Origin: an uncultured Cyclobacteriaceae bacterium
GTDB taxonomy: Bacteria; Bacteroidota; Bacteroidia; Cytophagales; Cyclobacteriaceae
Reading direction: 5' to 3'
Assembly (NCBI GenBank): GCA_947492745.1
Contig: CANLOE010000006.1
Location: 58,294 to 122,293, forward strand
Length of the DNA: 64,000 bases
This document shows, one piece after another, positions 7,731-17,560 of the stretch. Below the pieces are notes generated by a model. It made no database searches, was not told where the DNA came from, and saw only the letters and a list, made by a program, of their open reading frames with translations. Position numbers and translations under genes: made by a program. The stretch's first letter is position 1; each line of letters starts with the position of its first letter.

Positions 7731-8918
7731 TCAGTTAATGTATCCAATATGTCCATTGTCTCCAATACGAATTTTTGATGCTGGGAAATCGTCATCAATC
7801 AAGGCCCGAAGTTTATCGATAACTCTTTTTTTGGGGTCTATTCTTGGGCCTCCGGGTTTATATTGGACGATAGGAGTAATCTCTCCGTACAAAAAAGCTC
7901 CTCCAGAATTGGTATAGACCTTAACTAATGGTGCTAGGCCATTGTCTCCACTGAGATTGAAACGAGAGTAAGTACAAAAATTGCCTAAACTATAGGCAAT
8001 AAACCTATCCTTATAAACTTCCATAGCACGTGTTACATGAGGACCATGACCAAAGACTACATCTGCCCCCACATCGATAAGAGCATGTGAGAAATGATAA
8101 ACATCACCTCTATTTTCACCATAGAAATATTCATTCTTTCTTGGCACATGTTGATACCTACTGCCTTCGGCCCCACCGTGGAAAGAAATAACAACAACGT
8201 CCACAAGAGAATCTAAATGCCTTACAATCGATTTCGCTTTTTCGATGTCATTGATACTCATTGTTCCTGTATTAGGTGAAAAGGCAGCAAAACCGTATTT
8301 CATCCCATTAGATATAAAAGTTGCGTAGGGTTTCGATAACAGCCCTGCATGTACAATACCAACACTATCTAAAGCTCTCATCGTATTTTTCCTGCCTTCA
8401 TCACCAAAATCTCCTGCATGATTATTAGCGGTACTAAGAACATCAAAACCAGCTGAAACCAGATGGTCCACGTAGTTTTCAGGTGACCTAAACAAATAAC
8501 AGATTTTTGGATTCTTACAATATTTTTGTTTCCCACCTTTATTTAACATCACCCCTTCAAGGTTACCGAAAGTAACATCTGAATCCCGTAAAATACTATC
8601 CACTTGATTGAATAGATATTCTTGGCCAGTAGGGGGTAAATGGGCAGTACTTGGAAAATTTGTACCCATCATGATATCCCCAACACCTATAATGGCTAAG
8701 GTATCTTTTAACAGACGATACGCAGAAATATCCACTGAGTCAATGGGGGCAAGAGGAACCGATACAGTACCTTTAATCGTGTCGGAAAGATCAGTATTTA
8801 CGATTACATCTTGAGTTATTTTCGTGTTACTTGTATTCTGTTTTTTTTGAGAAACCTTACAAGATGATAAAGTAATCCCTAAACAAATAATTAAGACTAA
8901 AAGTCTATCAAATTGCAT
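7731..8918 (-). CDS. CapA-family lipoprotein (poly-gamma-glutamate synthesis-like metallophosphatase fold)
   Basis: A 395-residue protein with a lipoprotein signal (LVLIICLGITLSSC, lipid cysteine around residue 20) and a PGA_cap/CapA calcineurin-like domain. The metal-site motifs are visible in order: GVGDIMMGT, FGNLEGVM, ANNHAGDFG, ISFHGGAEG and FGHGPHVTRAMEVY, followed by AYSLGNF. In capsule-making bacteria CapA helps synthesise or anchor poly-gamma-glutamate, but no capB or capC is nearby. Here it is more likely a cell-envelope metallophosphatase-like protein of unknown substrate. It is the first gene of a probable run with MerR and dprA. Confidence 0.88.
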   Translation of the reverse strand: MQFDRLLVLIICLGITLSSCKVSQKKQNTSNTKITQDVIVNTDLSDTIKGTVSVPLAPIDSVDISAYRLLKDTLAIIGVGDIMMGTNFPSTAHLPPTGQEYLFNQVDSILRDSDVTFGNLEGVMLNKGGKQKYCKNPKICYLFRSPENYVDHLVSAGFDVLSTANNHAGDFGDEGRKNTMRALDSVGIVHAGLLSKPYATFISNGMKYGFAAFSPNTGTMSINDIEKAKSIVRHLDSLVDVVVISFHGGAEGSRYQHVPRKNEYFYGENRGDVYHFSHALIDVGADVVFGHGPHVTRAMEVYKDRFIAYSLGNFCTYSRFNLSGDNGLAPLVKVYTNSGGAFLYGEITPIVQYKPGGPRIDPKKRVIDKLRALIDDDFPASKIRIGDNGHIGYIN

Positions 8919-9225
8919 ATTCTGATTTTTCCTTTTAACAAGTCGACAACAAAATTAACAGTATTATCATGGCATGGAAGTATTCTCGATTAATTTTTTT
9001 CACTTATTGATAAAGTGTTTATTACGAGATTGTTAAAGTGTTATTATGCAATGAGATATACAGGGTAAAAGGTAGGTTGGGAATCTCTAACAACTATCTC
9101 ACCGATACTTATAAAATTTCTCGAATTCTCTAGGCTAATTAATATTGCAATAGCAAATCATCAGTAAAAAAGATATACTGTAAGCTCATTGGATTGAGTC
9201 TGTTTATATATTGGGGTTGTTGATT
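8919..9225. other. Intergenic region, nothing recognised
   Basis: About 300 bp of A+T-rich DNA between the start of the CapA-like gene and the end of the M23 gene. I see no ORF, repeat family member or clear terminator. The CapA promoter is expected near 8930-9000. Confidence 0.4.
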
Positions 9226-10209
9226 TTAGTGCATATCAAGTATTGTATCGTCGTTTTCCGACAGTTCTATCAATTTCTCATATTCATCATTACTTAGATC
9301 GCGATGGAAGAAATCAATAGGGTTTATGGGTGTATTGTTGACATGAATTTCATAATGGAGATGCGAAGCTCTTGATAAACCTGTATTCCCAACATAACCG
9401 ATACAGTCGCCCCGTTTGACTTTTTGGCCTTTTTTTACATTGAATCTTGACATATGGGCATATACAGTAGTGTAGCCATAACCATGGTTCAAATACACCA
9501 CATTTCCAAAAGAGCTGGAAAAACGCTTCTTTTCTACAACACCATCACCAGTAGCATAAATAGGAGTACCTTTCGAAGCAGTGAAATCAATGCCATAATG
9601 TGGTCTAGCTATTCCCAAAATAGGATGAAATCTGTTTTTTTTAAAACCACTTGCTATCCTTATCAGTTCTTTATTGTTAATAGGTTGAATAGCAGGACGG
9701 GCAGCCCACATTTTTTCTTTTTCTTTCTCAATAACCAATAATTCATCATAAGAATTTCGTTGAATCCCTAATTTGTGCGTTATTTTATCGAGACGCTTGT
9801 AAGTATTGATAATTAAGTCCTCTTCTATTAATTCTTCCGATTTTAGAGAACTATATCTTTCGGCACCACCTATACCAGCTTCACGAGCAGTTGTAGGGAC
9901 GGGGTCAGTATCAAGAATAACCCTATATATACTATCATCATGTATCTGAAGTGTATTGATGAAACTTTCTGCATGAATCATCTCCTTTTTCAAATAAGAA
10001 TATTTCATACTCAACTGACTATTTTCTGCGAGTAATCGAGATTCTTTAATCGAGTTGAAATTGGTTTGATACACATATACCAATCCGGAAGAAATAAGAA
10101 GAGTGACAAGTAGAAAAGCAAGAAAATTGACTACGATTCCTCTTTTCGTGGTCCGTACTTGTTCATACTTGCAGGTTTTTGTATCGTAATAATATTTTAT
10201 TTTGGGCAT
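9226..10209 (-). CDS. Membrane-anchored M23 (LytM-type) peptidase, copy 2
   Basis: A 327-residue protein with an N-terminal cytoplasmic tail (KIKYYYDTKTCKYEQV), one membrane helix at residues 24-46, a coiled-coil stretch, and a C-terminal M23 domain. Metal ligands are visible as H204xxxD208 (RPHYGIDF) and H283xH285 (SHLHYEI). M23 enzymes cut peptidoglycan cross-bridges or act as amidase activators. It is a tandem duplicate of the next gene, with the same length and the same AGIGG and PAIQP landmarks. The family GxGxRxHP box is altered here (GFKKNRFHP), so specificity or activity may differ from its neighbour. Confidence 0.92.
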   Translation of the reverse strand: MPKIKYYYDTKTCKYEQVRTTKRGIVVNFLAFLLVTLLISSGLVYVYQTNFNSIKESRLLAENSQLSMKYSYLKKEMIHAESFINTLQIHDDSIYRVILDTDPVPTTAREAGIGGAERYSSLKSEELIEEDLIINTYKRLDKITHKLGIQRNSYDELLVIEKEKEKMWAARPAIQPINNKELIRIASGFKKNRFHPILGIARPHYGIDFTASKGTPIYATGDGVVEKKRFSSSFGNVVYLNHGYGYTTVYAHMSRFNVKKGQKVKRGDCIGYVGNTGLSRASHLHYEIHVNNTPINPIDFFHRDLSNDEYEKLIELSENDDTILDMH

Positions 10210-10258
10210 AATAAAACTGTGCGAAAATAAAAAGGATTGGTATAATGTTCAGAATGAA

Positions 10259-11242
10259 TCAACCCAGCGATTGGTTCTCTCTTGAAGCTAGTTCAAGTAA
10301 TCTTTTGTATTCATGATCTGAAACATCTTGAATCATATATTGTATGGGGTCTACCTTTTTGCCATCTTTAATTATCTCATAATGAACATGGGGCGCCGTG
10401 GAACCACCTGTACTTCCAACATACCCGATCAGCTCTCCCCGTTTGACCCTTTGGCCTACCTTTACAACAATCATCTGCATGTGTGCATACTTGGTAACGT
10501 ATCCAAAGCTATGATTAATTTCCACTTGATTGCCATACCCTGTTTTCAAAAGGCTTTTCTTGGCAAGTTTTACTTTGCCATCTCCCGTAGCATAAATCGG
10601 AGTCCCTCTAGGAGCGGCAAAATCTATACCGGTATGCATCCTCCTCCCTTTGTAAATTGGATGTATTCTCATACCAAAACCGGATGCTAGACGAGTTAAC
10701 TCCTTGTTTCTAACAGGCTGTATTGCCGGTATGGCACTTAGCATGTCTGCCTTTCCTTTTGCCAAGTTCAATATCTCATCATATGACTTGGTCTGGATAT
10801 ACATTTGCTTTTTGAGTTTATCGATTTTCTTGTAGGTATCCGTAATCAATTCATCACTTTTGAGACCATCTTCAATTAATTTACGATAGCGGTCTACACC
10901 ACCAATACCAGCTCGGCGAATAGAAGAAGGTATAGGGTCGGCCTCAAAAATAACACGATATACATTATCGTCCCTTTCCTGAAGATTGACCATAATCTTA
11001 TTGGCATTGTTCATTTTCTTCTTCAGTACTTGATAATGATATTCCAGTTGCTCATTTTCTTTTCGTAATCTTGCTTCTTTAGGAGATTCGAAATAAATAG
11101 TAAAAGCATATAAGAGTCCGAAGGCGAAAATCAAAATCACCACAAAAAATCCCAAAAGATTTAAGATAACATCCCAAGTGGTTACCTTGACACGTTCGTA
11201 CTTACACGTCTCTGTGTCATAGTAATATTTTATTCTTGCCAT
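10259..11242 (-). CDS. Membrane-anchored M23 (LytM-type) peptidase, copy 1
   Basis: A 327-residue paralogue of the adjacent gene: cytoplasmic tail ARIKYYYDTETCKYERV, membrane helix at residues 26-48, a coiled coil at about 55-95, and a C-terminal M23 domain. Catalytic metal ligands are H203xxxD207 (RMHTGIDF) and H285xH287 (APHVHYEI), with the canonical GFGMRIHPIYKG box intact. It probably trims peptidoglycan from the inner-membrane side. It is divergent from alaS (163 bp between starts), an arrangement common in Bacteroidota, and is 49 bp upstream of its copy, so the two are likely co-transcribed. Confidence 0.93.
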   Translation of the reverse strand: MARIKYYYDTETCKYERVKVTTWDVILNLLGFFVVILIFAFGLLYAFTIYFESPKEARLRKENEQLEYHYQVLKKKMNNANKIMVNLQERDDNVYRVIFEADPIPSSIRRAGIGGVDRYRKLIEDGLKSDELITDTYKKIDKLKKQMYIQTKSYDEILNLAKGKADMLSAIPAIQPVRNKELTRLASGFGMRIHPIYKGRRMHTGIDFAAPRGTPIYATGDGKVKLAKKSLLKTGYGNQVEINHSFGYVTKYAHMQMIVVKVGQRVKRGELIGYVGSTGGSTAPHVHYEIIKDGKKVDPIQYMIQDVSDHEYKRLLELASRENQSLG

Positions 11243-11405
11243 TTAAACTAAAATAAAAACTTCTAATTTTGTCAAACCATTAATATAAGGTGTACTTGAA
11301 AATCAGTAAAATGTTGCATTTTGCGTAAAACAATACCGCAATATATTAAGAAAAGGCGAATTTAAAAGAATCAATCAATAAAACTAATAAAATTATAGGA
11401 TTAAT

Positions 11406-14030
11406 ATGGATGCTAGGCTGATAAGAAAAAAATTTCTGGAATATTTTGAAAGCAAAGGGCATCAAATCGTTCCTTCGGCACCATTGGTCAACAAGAACGA
11501 CCCCACGCTTATGTTCACCAACGCCGGAATGAATCAATTCAAAGATTTTTTTCTGGGCAATAAAGCCCCAGAAGAAAAAAGACTCACCGATACACAAAAA
11601 TGCCTTAGGGTATCAGGCAAGCATAATGACTTGGAAGAAGTAGGTATGGATACTTACCACCATACACTGTTCGAAATGCTGGGTAACTGGTCCTTTGGAG
11701 ATTACTTTAAGAAAGAAGCTATAGAATGGGCATGGGAGCTATTGACCCAAGTGTATGACCTACAGAAAGATAGAATTTATGTGACAGTTTTCGAAGGGGA
11801 TACTGAAGATGGCTTGGAAAAAGATACAGAAGCCTATGAGTATTGGTCTCAAATCATTGAACCCGAAAGAATCTTGGATGGAAACAAAGATGATAATTTT
11901 TGGGAGATGGGAGAGACCGGCCCATGTGGGCCATGTTCGGAAATCCATATCGATTTAAGGACCAGCAGCGAGCGACAGAAGGTAGATGGGAAAAAACTGG
12001 TCAATCAAGATCATCCATTAGTGGTTGAAATATGGAATCTGGTTTTTATTCAATACAATCGAATGGCCTCAGGGAATTTAGAAAACCTCCCGGAGAGACA
12101 TATCGATACAGGTATGGGGTTTGAACGTTTGTGTATGGCTATTCAGGGCAAAGAGTCTAATTATGATACAGATGTCTTTACTCCATTGATTGACTACATA
12201 GCACAGGAGTCAGGGACTGCTTATGGGAAAGATGCAGCCAAAGACATCGCTATGCGCGTAATGGCCGATCATATTAGGGCCATAACATTTGCGATAACTG
12301 ATGGGCAGCTTCCCTCAAATACAGGCGCAGGTTACGTTATAAGGAGGATTCTAAGAAGAGCGGTACGTTATGCCAACACATTCCTGGAGATAAAGGAACC
12401 TTTTTTATACCAAATGGTGCCTTTATTGGCGAAACAATTCGATGAAGTTTTTCCGGAACTGAAGCCTCAACAGGAATTTGTTGCCAACGTTATCAGAGAA
12501 GAGGAAACCTCCTTTCTTAGAACACTCGAGAACGGTCTCAAAAAGCTAAACCAAGTAATGGATGAACTAAAGATAACAAATGAAAAAAAAGTAGATGGTA
12601 AGGTAGCTTTCGAATTGTCGGATACTTTTGGGTTTCCATTGGATCTTACCTCTTTGATAGCTAGAGAAAACGGCTATACTGTAGATGAAAAGGGATTCGA
12701 TCTTGCCATGAAAGAGCAAAAAAACAGATCCAAAGTAGATGCTGCTAAAGAAACCGGAGATTGGATTACAGTTCAGGAGGGTGAAGGGGATGTGTTTGTA
12801 GGTTATGACCATGTGGAAGTAGATACTGCGCGCATTACCAAATACAGGGCCATCAAGAAAAAGAATAAGGAAATTGTACAACTAGTACTGGATAAGACGC
12901 CTTTTTATGCAGAAAGTGGAGGGCAGGTAGGTGACGTAGGACATTTTGAAATAGGAGAAGAGAGGATAAAAATATTCGATACACAAAAAGAAAATGGCCT
13001 TATTGTTCATTATGCAGATAAGCTTCCTGTAGACTTGATGGCGGATGTCAGGGGGGGTATCAACAGTTCAAAACGTAAACAGACCACTAGTAACCACTCC
13101 GCTACTCATTTGTTGCACGCGGCGCTCCGACAGGTACTGGGCAAGCATGTAGAACAGAAAGGTTCCCTCGTCAATGAAAAGATTCTTCGGTTTGATTTTT
13201 CCCATTTTTCTAAATTGACAACCGAAGAAATCAAGGAAGTAGAGGATATTGTCAACCAAAAAATCAGAGAGAATATCCTACTGGATGAAAAACGGGAAGT
13301 TCCCATCGAGGAAGCTATGAAAATGGGAGCCATGGCACTCTTCGGAGAAAAATACGGTGATGATGTACGGGTCATCAGCTTTGATAGTAACTTTTCCGTA
13401 GAGCTTTGCGGTGGGACACACGTAACTGCGACCGGTAGCATAGGCCTCTTTAAATTGATGACAGAAAGTTCGGTAGCTGCTGGTGTACGGCGCATAGAAG
13501 CCATTACCGGTTTGAATGCAGAGAAGTACGTTGCAGAACAACTCGATATAATCAGCGAAGTCAAATTATTGCTCAAAAACCCTAAAGACTTAAAGGTAGC
13601 CGTATCTGCGTTATTGGATGAAAAAAATCACCTTGAAAAAGAAATAGCTGCGCTGCACCAGCAAAAAGCACAAGCTATCAAAAAGGAGTTGATACAAAAG
13701 ATACAGGTGAAAGATGGCAATAACCTTATTATTGAAAAAGTTGCGGTACCCAACAAAGACGTGCTGCAACAGCTCGCTTATGACCTCAAAAAGCAACAGG
13801 AAAACCTGTTTCTGGTATTGGCCGCGAACGTTAACGGAAAACCACAGATAGCTGTCATGATATCGGATGAGTTGATTCAGCAGAAAGAGCTACACGCCGG
13901 GAACATTGTCAGGGATTTATCCAAGGAAATAAAAGGCGGCGGCGGCGGTCAATCGTTCTTTGCTATAGCTGGAGGAAAAGACTTGAGCGGCCTTGATAAA
14001 GTGATAGAAAAAGCCAAAAATTGGATTTAA
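11406..14030 (+). CDS. alaS: Alanine--tRNA ligase
   Basis: 874 residues, normal AlaRS length. The catalytic class II core has PTLMFTNAGMNQFKDFFLG and GDYFKKEAIEWAWELL. The editing domain carries the zinc site in SNHSATHLLHAAL and CGGTHVTATGSIG. A C-terminal coiled coil and C-Ala domain follow, ending GGGGGQSFFAIAGGKDLS. The enzyme charges tRNA-Ala and clears mischarged Ser or Gly. The start ATG 11406 gives the family N terminus (MDARLIRKKFLEYFESKGH). It is divergent from the M23 pair and followed by gatB after 80 bp. Confidence 0.98.
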   Translation: MDARLIRKKFLEYFESKGHQIVPSAPLVNKNDPTLMFTNAGMNQFKDFFLGNKAPEEKRLTDTQKCLRVSGKHNDLEEVGMDTYHHTLFEMLGNWSFGDYFKKEAIEWAWELLTQVYDLQKDRIYVTVFEGDTEDGLEKDTEAYEYWSQIIEPERILDGNKDDNFWEMGETGPCGPCSEIHIDLRTSSERQKVDGKKLVNQDHPLVVEIWNLVFIQYNRMASGNLENLPERHIDTGMGFERLCMAIQGKESNYDTDVFTPLIDYIAQESGTAYGKDAAKDIAMRVMADHIRAITFAITDGQLPSNTGAGYVIRRILRRAVRYANTFLEIKEPFLYQMVPLLAKQFDEVFPELKPQQEFVANVIREEETSFLRTLENGLKKLNQVMDELKITNEKKVDGKVAFELSDTFGFPLDLTSLIARENGYTVDEKGFDLAMKEQKNRSKVDAAKETGDWITVQEGEGDVFVGYDHVEVDTARITKYRAIKKKNKEIVQLVLDKTPFYAESGGQVGDVGHFEIGEERIKIFDTQKENGLIVHYADKLPVDLMADVRGGINSSKRKQTTSNHSATHLLHAALRQVLGKHVEQKGSLVNEKILRFDFSHFSKLTTEEIKEVEDIVNQKIRENILLDEKREVPIEEAMKMGAMALFGEKYGDDVRVISFDSNFSVELCGGTHVTATGSIGLFKLMTESSVAAGVRRIEAITGLNAEKYVAEQLDIISEVKLLLKNPKDLKVAVSALLDEKNHLEKEIAALHQQKAQAIKKELIQKIQVKDGNNLIIEKVAVPNKDVLQQLAYDLKKQQENLFLVLAANVNGKPQIAVMISDELIQQKELHAGNIVRDLSKEIKGGGGGQSFFAIAGGKDLSGLDKVIEKAKNWI

Positions 14031-14110
14031 AAACCCTTATATTAGAAGGATTTTTAAAAGAATATGACTTTGCAATGGTAAAGTTACTGTTAGAATAGAC
14101 CGAAATAAAA

Positions 14111-15562
14111 ATGGATGAAGCAATAAGGGGAAAATATACATTGGTAATAGGTCTGGAAGTCCATGCACAACTAATGACAGCCACCAAGATCTTCAACTCG
14201 GATACGAATGCCTATGGTAGTTTGCCCAATACCAATATAAGCCCGATTACATTAGGGCATCCCGGAACTTTACCCATACTGAACAGAAAAGCGGTGGAGC
14301 ATGCCATTAGAATGGGCCTAGCTTGTAATTCGAAAATATCCAGAGAGAATATCTTTGATAGAAAAAACTATTTCTATCCCGATCTGCCCAAAGGATATCA
14401 GATTACACAAGACAGAACACCTATATGTATAGGAGGTGAGGTTATCATTAAATCCAAAGATGCCGCACAGGAAAGAGCCGTCAAGCTCAACAGAATCCAC
14501 ATGGAAGAAGATGCAGGCAAATCCATACACCTCGATGGATCTACGGATACATTGGTCGATTTCAATAGAGCAGGAGTCCCACTGATCGAGATTGTAACAG
14601 ACCCTGATCTCCGTAGTGCTGACGAAGCATATGCTTTTCTAACTGAAGTCAGAAAGATCGTACGCTATCTGGGGGTTTGTGATGGAAATATGGAAGAAGG
14701 TTCTATGCGTTGTGATGCCAATATCTCTATTATGCTCAAAGGAGCAAAAGAGTATGGCAAAAAGGTAGAGGTCAAGAACATGAACTCTATCCGTAATGTC
14801 CATAGAGCGATAGAACATGAGACAGAGCGCCAAATCAATGAATTGGAAAAAGGTAATGAGATTCTCTCTGAGACTCGTACTTTTGACGCAGGTGATGGTA
14901 CCACCGCTGGAATGCGCACAAAGGAGACGTTGAACGATTACCGCTATTTTCCTGATCCCGATCTCAGCCCAATAGTGGTTTCTGAAGAGTGGCTCGATAG
15001 TTTAAAAGAGTCCATGCCGGCATTGCCCAGAGAACTTTACCTTAAATTTCAGCAACAGTATGGCCTTCCTGAATATGACGCTCAAGTACTGACGGATACC
15101 AAAGAAATGGCTTTATACTTTGATGGTTTATGTCAGAAAACAGCGTATCACAAAGCTGCATCCAACTGGATGATGGGACCCGTTAAATCTTTCCTTAATG
15201 ATAAGGCACTGGTCGATATACCCATTACTACCGGAAGTCTGGCGGAGCTTATAGAGCTGGTGGAAACTGAGAAGGTAAGTTTCTCTGCCGCCTCAAAAAA
15301 AATACTCCCGGAATTGATGGAACAAAGGGATAAATCGGCCTTGCAATTGGCCGAAAAATTAAACCTGATACAAGACAGTGACTCTGACTCCGTAGCCCCT
15401 ATCGTAGAGGAGGTAATCGCCGCTATGCCTGAGAAAGTAGCTGCCTTCAGAAAAGGAAAAAAGGGTTTGCTACGTATGTTCGTAGGAGAAGTGATGAAGA
15501 GGTCAAGAGGTAAAGCCAATCCCAAACTGGTAAATGAACTATTACAGAAAAAACTAGGTTAA
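14111..15562 (+). CDS. gatB: Asp-tRNA(Asn)/Glu-tRNA(Gln) amidotransferase subunit B
   Basis: A 483-residue GatB. Family signatures include GLEVHAQLMTATKIFNSD, the cradle-domain motif DRKNYFYPDLPKGYQITQ, HMEEDAGKSIH, VDFNRAGVPLIEIVTDPDLR and SMRCDANIS. A C-terminal YqeY-like tail domain binds the tRNA elbow. With GatA and GatC it converts Glu-tRNA(Gln) or Asp-tRNA(Asn) to the amidated form. gatA and gatC are not in this window, so the complex is encoded at separate loci. It lies downstream of alaS in the same direction. Confidence 0.97.
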   Translation: MDEAIRGKYTLVIGLEVHAQLMTATKIFNSDTNAYGSLPNTNISPITLGHPGTLPILNRKAVEHAIRMGLACNSKISRENIFDRKNYFYPDLPKGYQITQDRTPICIGGEVIIKSKDAAQERAVKLNRIHMEEDAGKSIHLDGSTDTLVDFNRAGVPLIEIVTDPDLRSADEAYAFLTEVRKIVRYLGVCDGNMEEGSMRCDANISIMLKGAKEYGKKVEVKNMNSIRNVHRAIEHETERQINELEKGNEILSETRTFDAGDGTTAGMRTKETLNDYRYFPDPDLSPIVVSEEWLDSLKESMPALPRELYLKFQQQYGLPEYDAQVLTDTKEMALYFDGLCQKTAYHKAASNWMMGPVKSFLNDKALVDIPITTGSLAELIELVETEKVSFSAASKKILPELMEQRDKSALQLAEKLNLIQDSDSDSVAPIVEEVIAAMPEKVAAFRKGKKGLLRMFVGEVMKRSRGKANPKLVNELLQKKLG

Positions 15563-15629
15563 TAACAAAATATAGTTATAACCGGAAAAAATTAGACTCA
15601 CATATATTAAGCTCACAAAAAATAAACCA

Positions 15630-16775
15630 ATGAATATGAAATCCTTATACGTATTAGTATTGCTTTTGATTTTTGGGTGTTCAGCCTCAAGTCAAAAAAG
15701 CAATGAAGAGGAGAACAAAAATGCGATAACACTAAGTGGAAAAATAGCCATCCCGCAGAAAGGAGATATATTGTTGGAAGAGGTTAAGAACAATCGTTTT
15801 TTTCCAATAGATACCATTCACTTAAAAGATGATAATACCTACGTCCAACAAGTAGCCATTCCTAACCCTGGCTATTACAGGCTCAACCTTTACAATAAAC
15901 AGTTCGTAATGCTCATCCTTAATGATGAAGACATCGAAATCAATGCTGATGGTAACTCGATGAAAGGCCTATTTGAGGTAAAGGGTTCGACCGAGCATGA
16001 TTTTGTGGAAAAGATTCAGCGCTTATCCGCCGAATTCAACAGCTCGGAAGAAATACAGGTGCTGAACAATGAGTTCGGTGAAGCTAGTAACAATCAAGAC
16101 CAAGAGAAAATTGATGAACTGAGAAGTAGATATTTCGCACTCGAAAAAGAACACAAACAGCAAATGGTGGAACAGTTCATGAAAACCAAAGCACCTATCG
16201 CAGCAGTGAATCTATTACAGTCGGGAAGGGTATTGGATCAAGATAATTATTTCGAGGTATACCAACACCTCGCGGAAGCATTAAAAAAAGAAATGCCCGA
16301 AGCCCCCTTTGCTAAAGACTTCATCGGTCAGGTAGAAACCATGAAAAAATTGGCCATAGGACAAGTAGCACCGGAAATAGAACTGCCCAATCCCGAGGGA
16401 GAAATAATCAAGCTCTCCTCACTCAGGGGGAACTATGTGTTATTGGATTTCTGGGCAAAATGGTGCAGACCATGCCGTATGGAAAACCCGAATGTTGTCA
16501 GAATGTATAATAAGTACAACAAAAAAGGTTTTGAGGTATTCGGTGTTTCCTTGGATAGACGTAAAGAAGACTGGCTCAAGGCCATTGAAGAAGATAACCT
16601 TCACTGGACGCAGGTTTCTGACCTGAAGTATTGGCAGTCAGAGGCGGCCCGCACTTATAATATCAAGGCGATTCCCTTTGCGCTTTTGCTGGACCCCGAA
16701 GGTAAAATCATAGGAAAAAACCTAAGAGGCCCCGCACTTGAGAGTAAATTAGAAGAGATTTTTGGGGAAATCTAG
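15630..16775 (+). CDS. Thioredoxin-fold lipoprotein, TlpA/ResA type with N-terminal DUF4369
   Basis: 381 residues. The lipoprotein signal is MKSLYVLVLLLIFGCSASSQ with the lipid cysteine near residue 18. An N-terminal beta-rich region resembles DUF4369, and a long helical middle follows. The C-terminal thioredoxin domain has the redox motif Trp-Cys-Arg-Pro-Cys (FWAKWCRPCRMENP, about residues 274-286) and the cis-proline region NIKAIPFALLLDPEGKII. Such proteins reduce or exchange thiols in the periplasm and are common in Bacteroidota. A strong terminator follows at 16845. Confidence 0.92.
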   Translation: MNMKSLYVLVLLLIFGCSASSQKSNEEENKNAITLSGKIAIPQKGDILLEEVKNNRFFPIDTIHLKDDNTYVQQVAIPNPGYYRLNLYNKQFVMLILNDEDIEINADGNSMKGLFEVKGSTEHDFVEKIQRLSAEFNSSEEIQVLNNEFGEASNNQDQEKIDELRSRYFALEKEHKQQMVEQFMKTKAPIAAVNLLQSGRVLDQDNYFEVYQHLAEALKKEMPEAPFAKDFIGQVETMKKLAIGQVAPEIELPNPEGEIIKLSSLRGNYVLLDFWAKWCRPCRMENPNVVRMYNKYNKKGFEVFGVSLDRRKEDWLKAIEEDNLHWTQVSDLKYWQSEAARTYNIKAIPFALLLDPEGKIIGKNLRGPALESKLEEIFGEI

Positions 16776-16844
16776 CTGCCCGCAAAACAATTATATAGGT
16801 TTAGATTTGAGCTTGTATAAAAATCAGTGAACTACTTTATAGAA

Positions 16845-16884
16845 GCCTGTAGAACTTCTTGCTCAAGTTCTACAGGCTTTTTTG
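16845..16884 (+). terminator. Rho-independent terminator after the thioredoxin lipoprotein gene
   Basis: A 14-bp perfect stem, AGCCTGTAGAACTT paired with AAGTTCTACAGGCT, with a short loop and a trailing TTTTTT. It is 70 bp after the stop codon of the thioredoxin lipoprotein gene. Confidence 0.93.
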
Positions 16885-17046
16885 TAGTTAAAGACTTTAG
16901 CTAAAGATTGTCTCTTCATTGTTTGAGAAGCAATAGAGAGCGAAAAACCAATCGCGAAGATGGAAAAGTAATTTACCTTAGAGACTGTTTCTGTATTTTT
17001 TATCGGCTAATTCCAGAGATAAGATCATCGGACGAGGACAACAATA

Positions 17047-17262
17047 CTACCTGTATTTTCCAACAAAACCATACACTATAAAGGCATCCATGGAAATGAA
17101 TACAATCGGAAAAGCAATAGCACGATATGAATATCCTGTTCTTGTGAATACCAAGTAACCATTGAAAATCAGAGCGATGTACATCGTGATACAAAGGGAC
17201 ATTTCAAAGCTGCTCAAAGGGTGAGGGAAATAGATCAAGAGTGCGTCTTTATACCATGGATA
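17047..17262 (-). pseudogene. Possible decayed membrane-protein fragment
   Basis: On the minus strand a frame starting after a stop reads NTYPWYKDALLIYFPHPLSS, then membrane-like segments ITMYIALIFNGYLVF and IAFPIVFISMDAFIVYGFVG, and stops at 17047. The composition looks like a real two-helix membrane segment, but there is no proper start. The upstream sequence (17263-17490) continues in another frame with a hydrophobic MLLGIFLFRPAYLSFPLSYM start. This could be a frameshifted remnant or chance. The rest of 16885-17560 shows no gene. Confidence 0.3.
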
Positions 17263-17560
17263 AGTGTTTTAGGGGTAATCGCGCGAAAAGGGGGACAATG
17301 GCTTGGAGTGGGAGTGAAGATTCTATGAATAGCTGAAGAAGGTGACCAGACCAGAGATTTTAGATACGGTATATTTTCTCTTATAGAAATCAGTAAATTA
17401 TCATTTCGTGATTTCCACTGGGAAATAAATATCATGTAACTCAAAGGAAAGCTAAGATATGCTGGTCTGAAAAGGAAAATCCCTAACAACATGTTAAAAT
17501 TACCCGAATAAGTAGCCTTTAGCGTAGATATTCGGTACTCCCTCCGATAGGCACGTAAGC

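Noticed and set aside
13106..13576. 156-codon minus-strand ORF
   Set aside because: Lies wholly inside alaS, whose editing-domain motifs fix the coding frame there.
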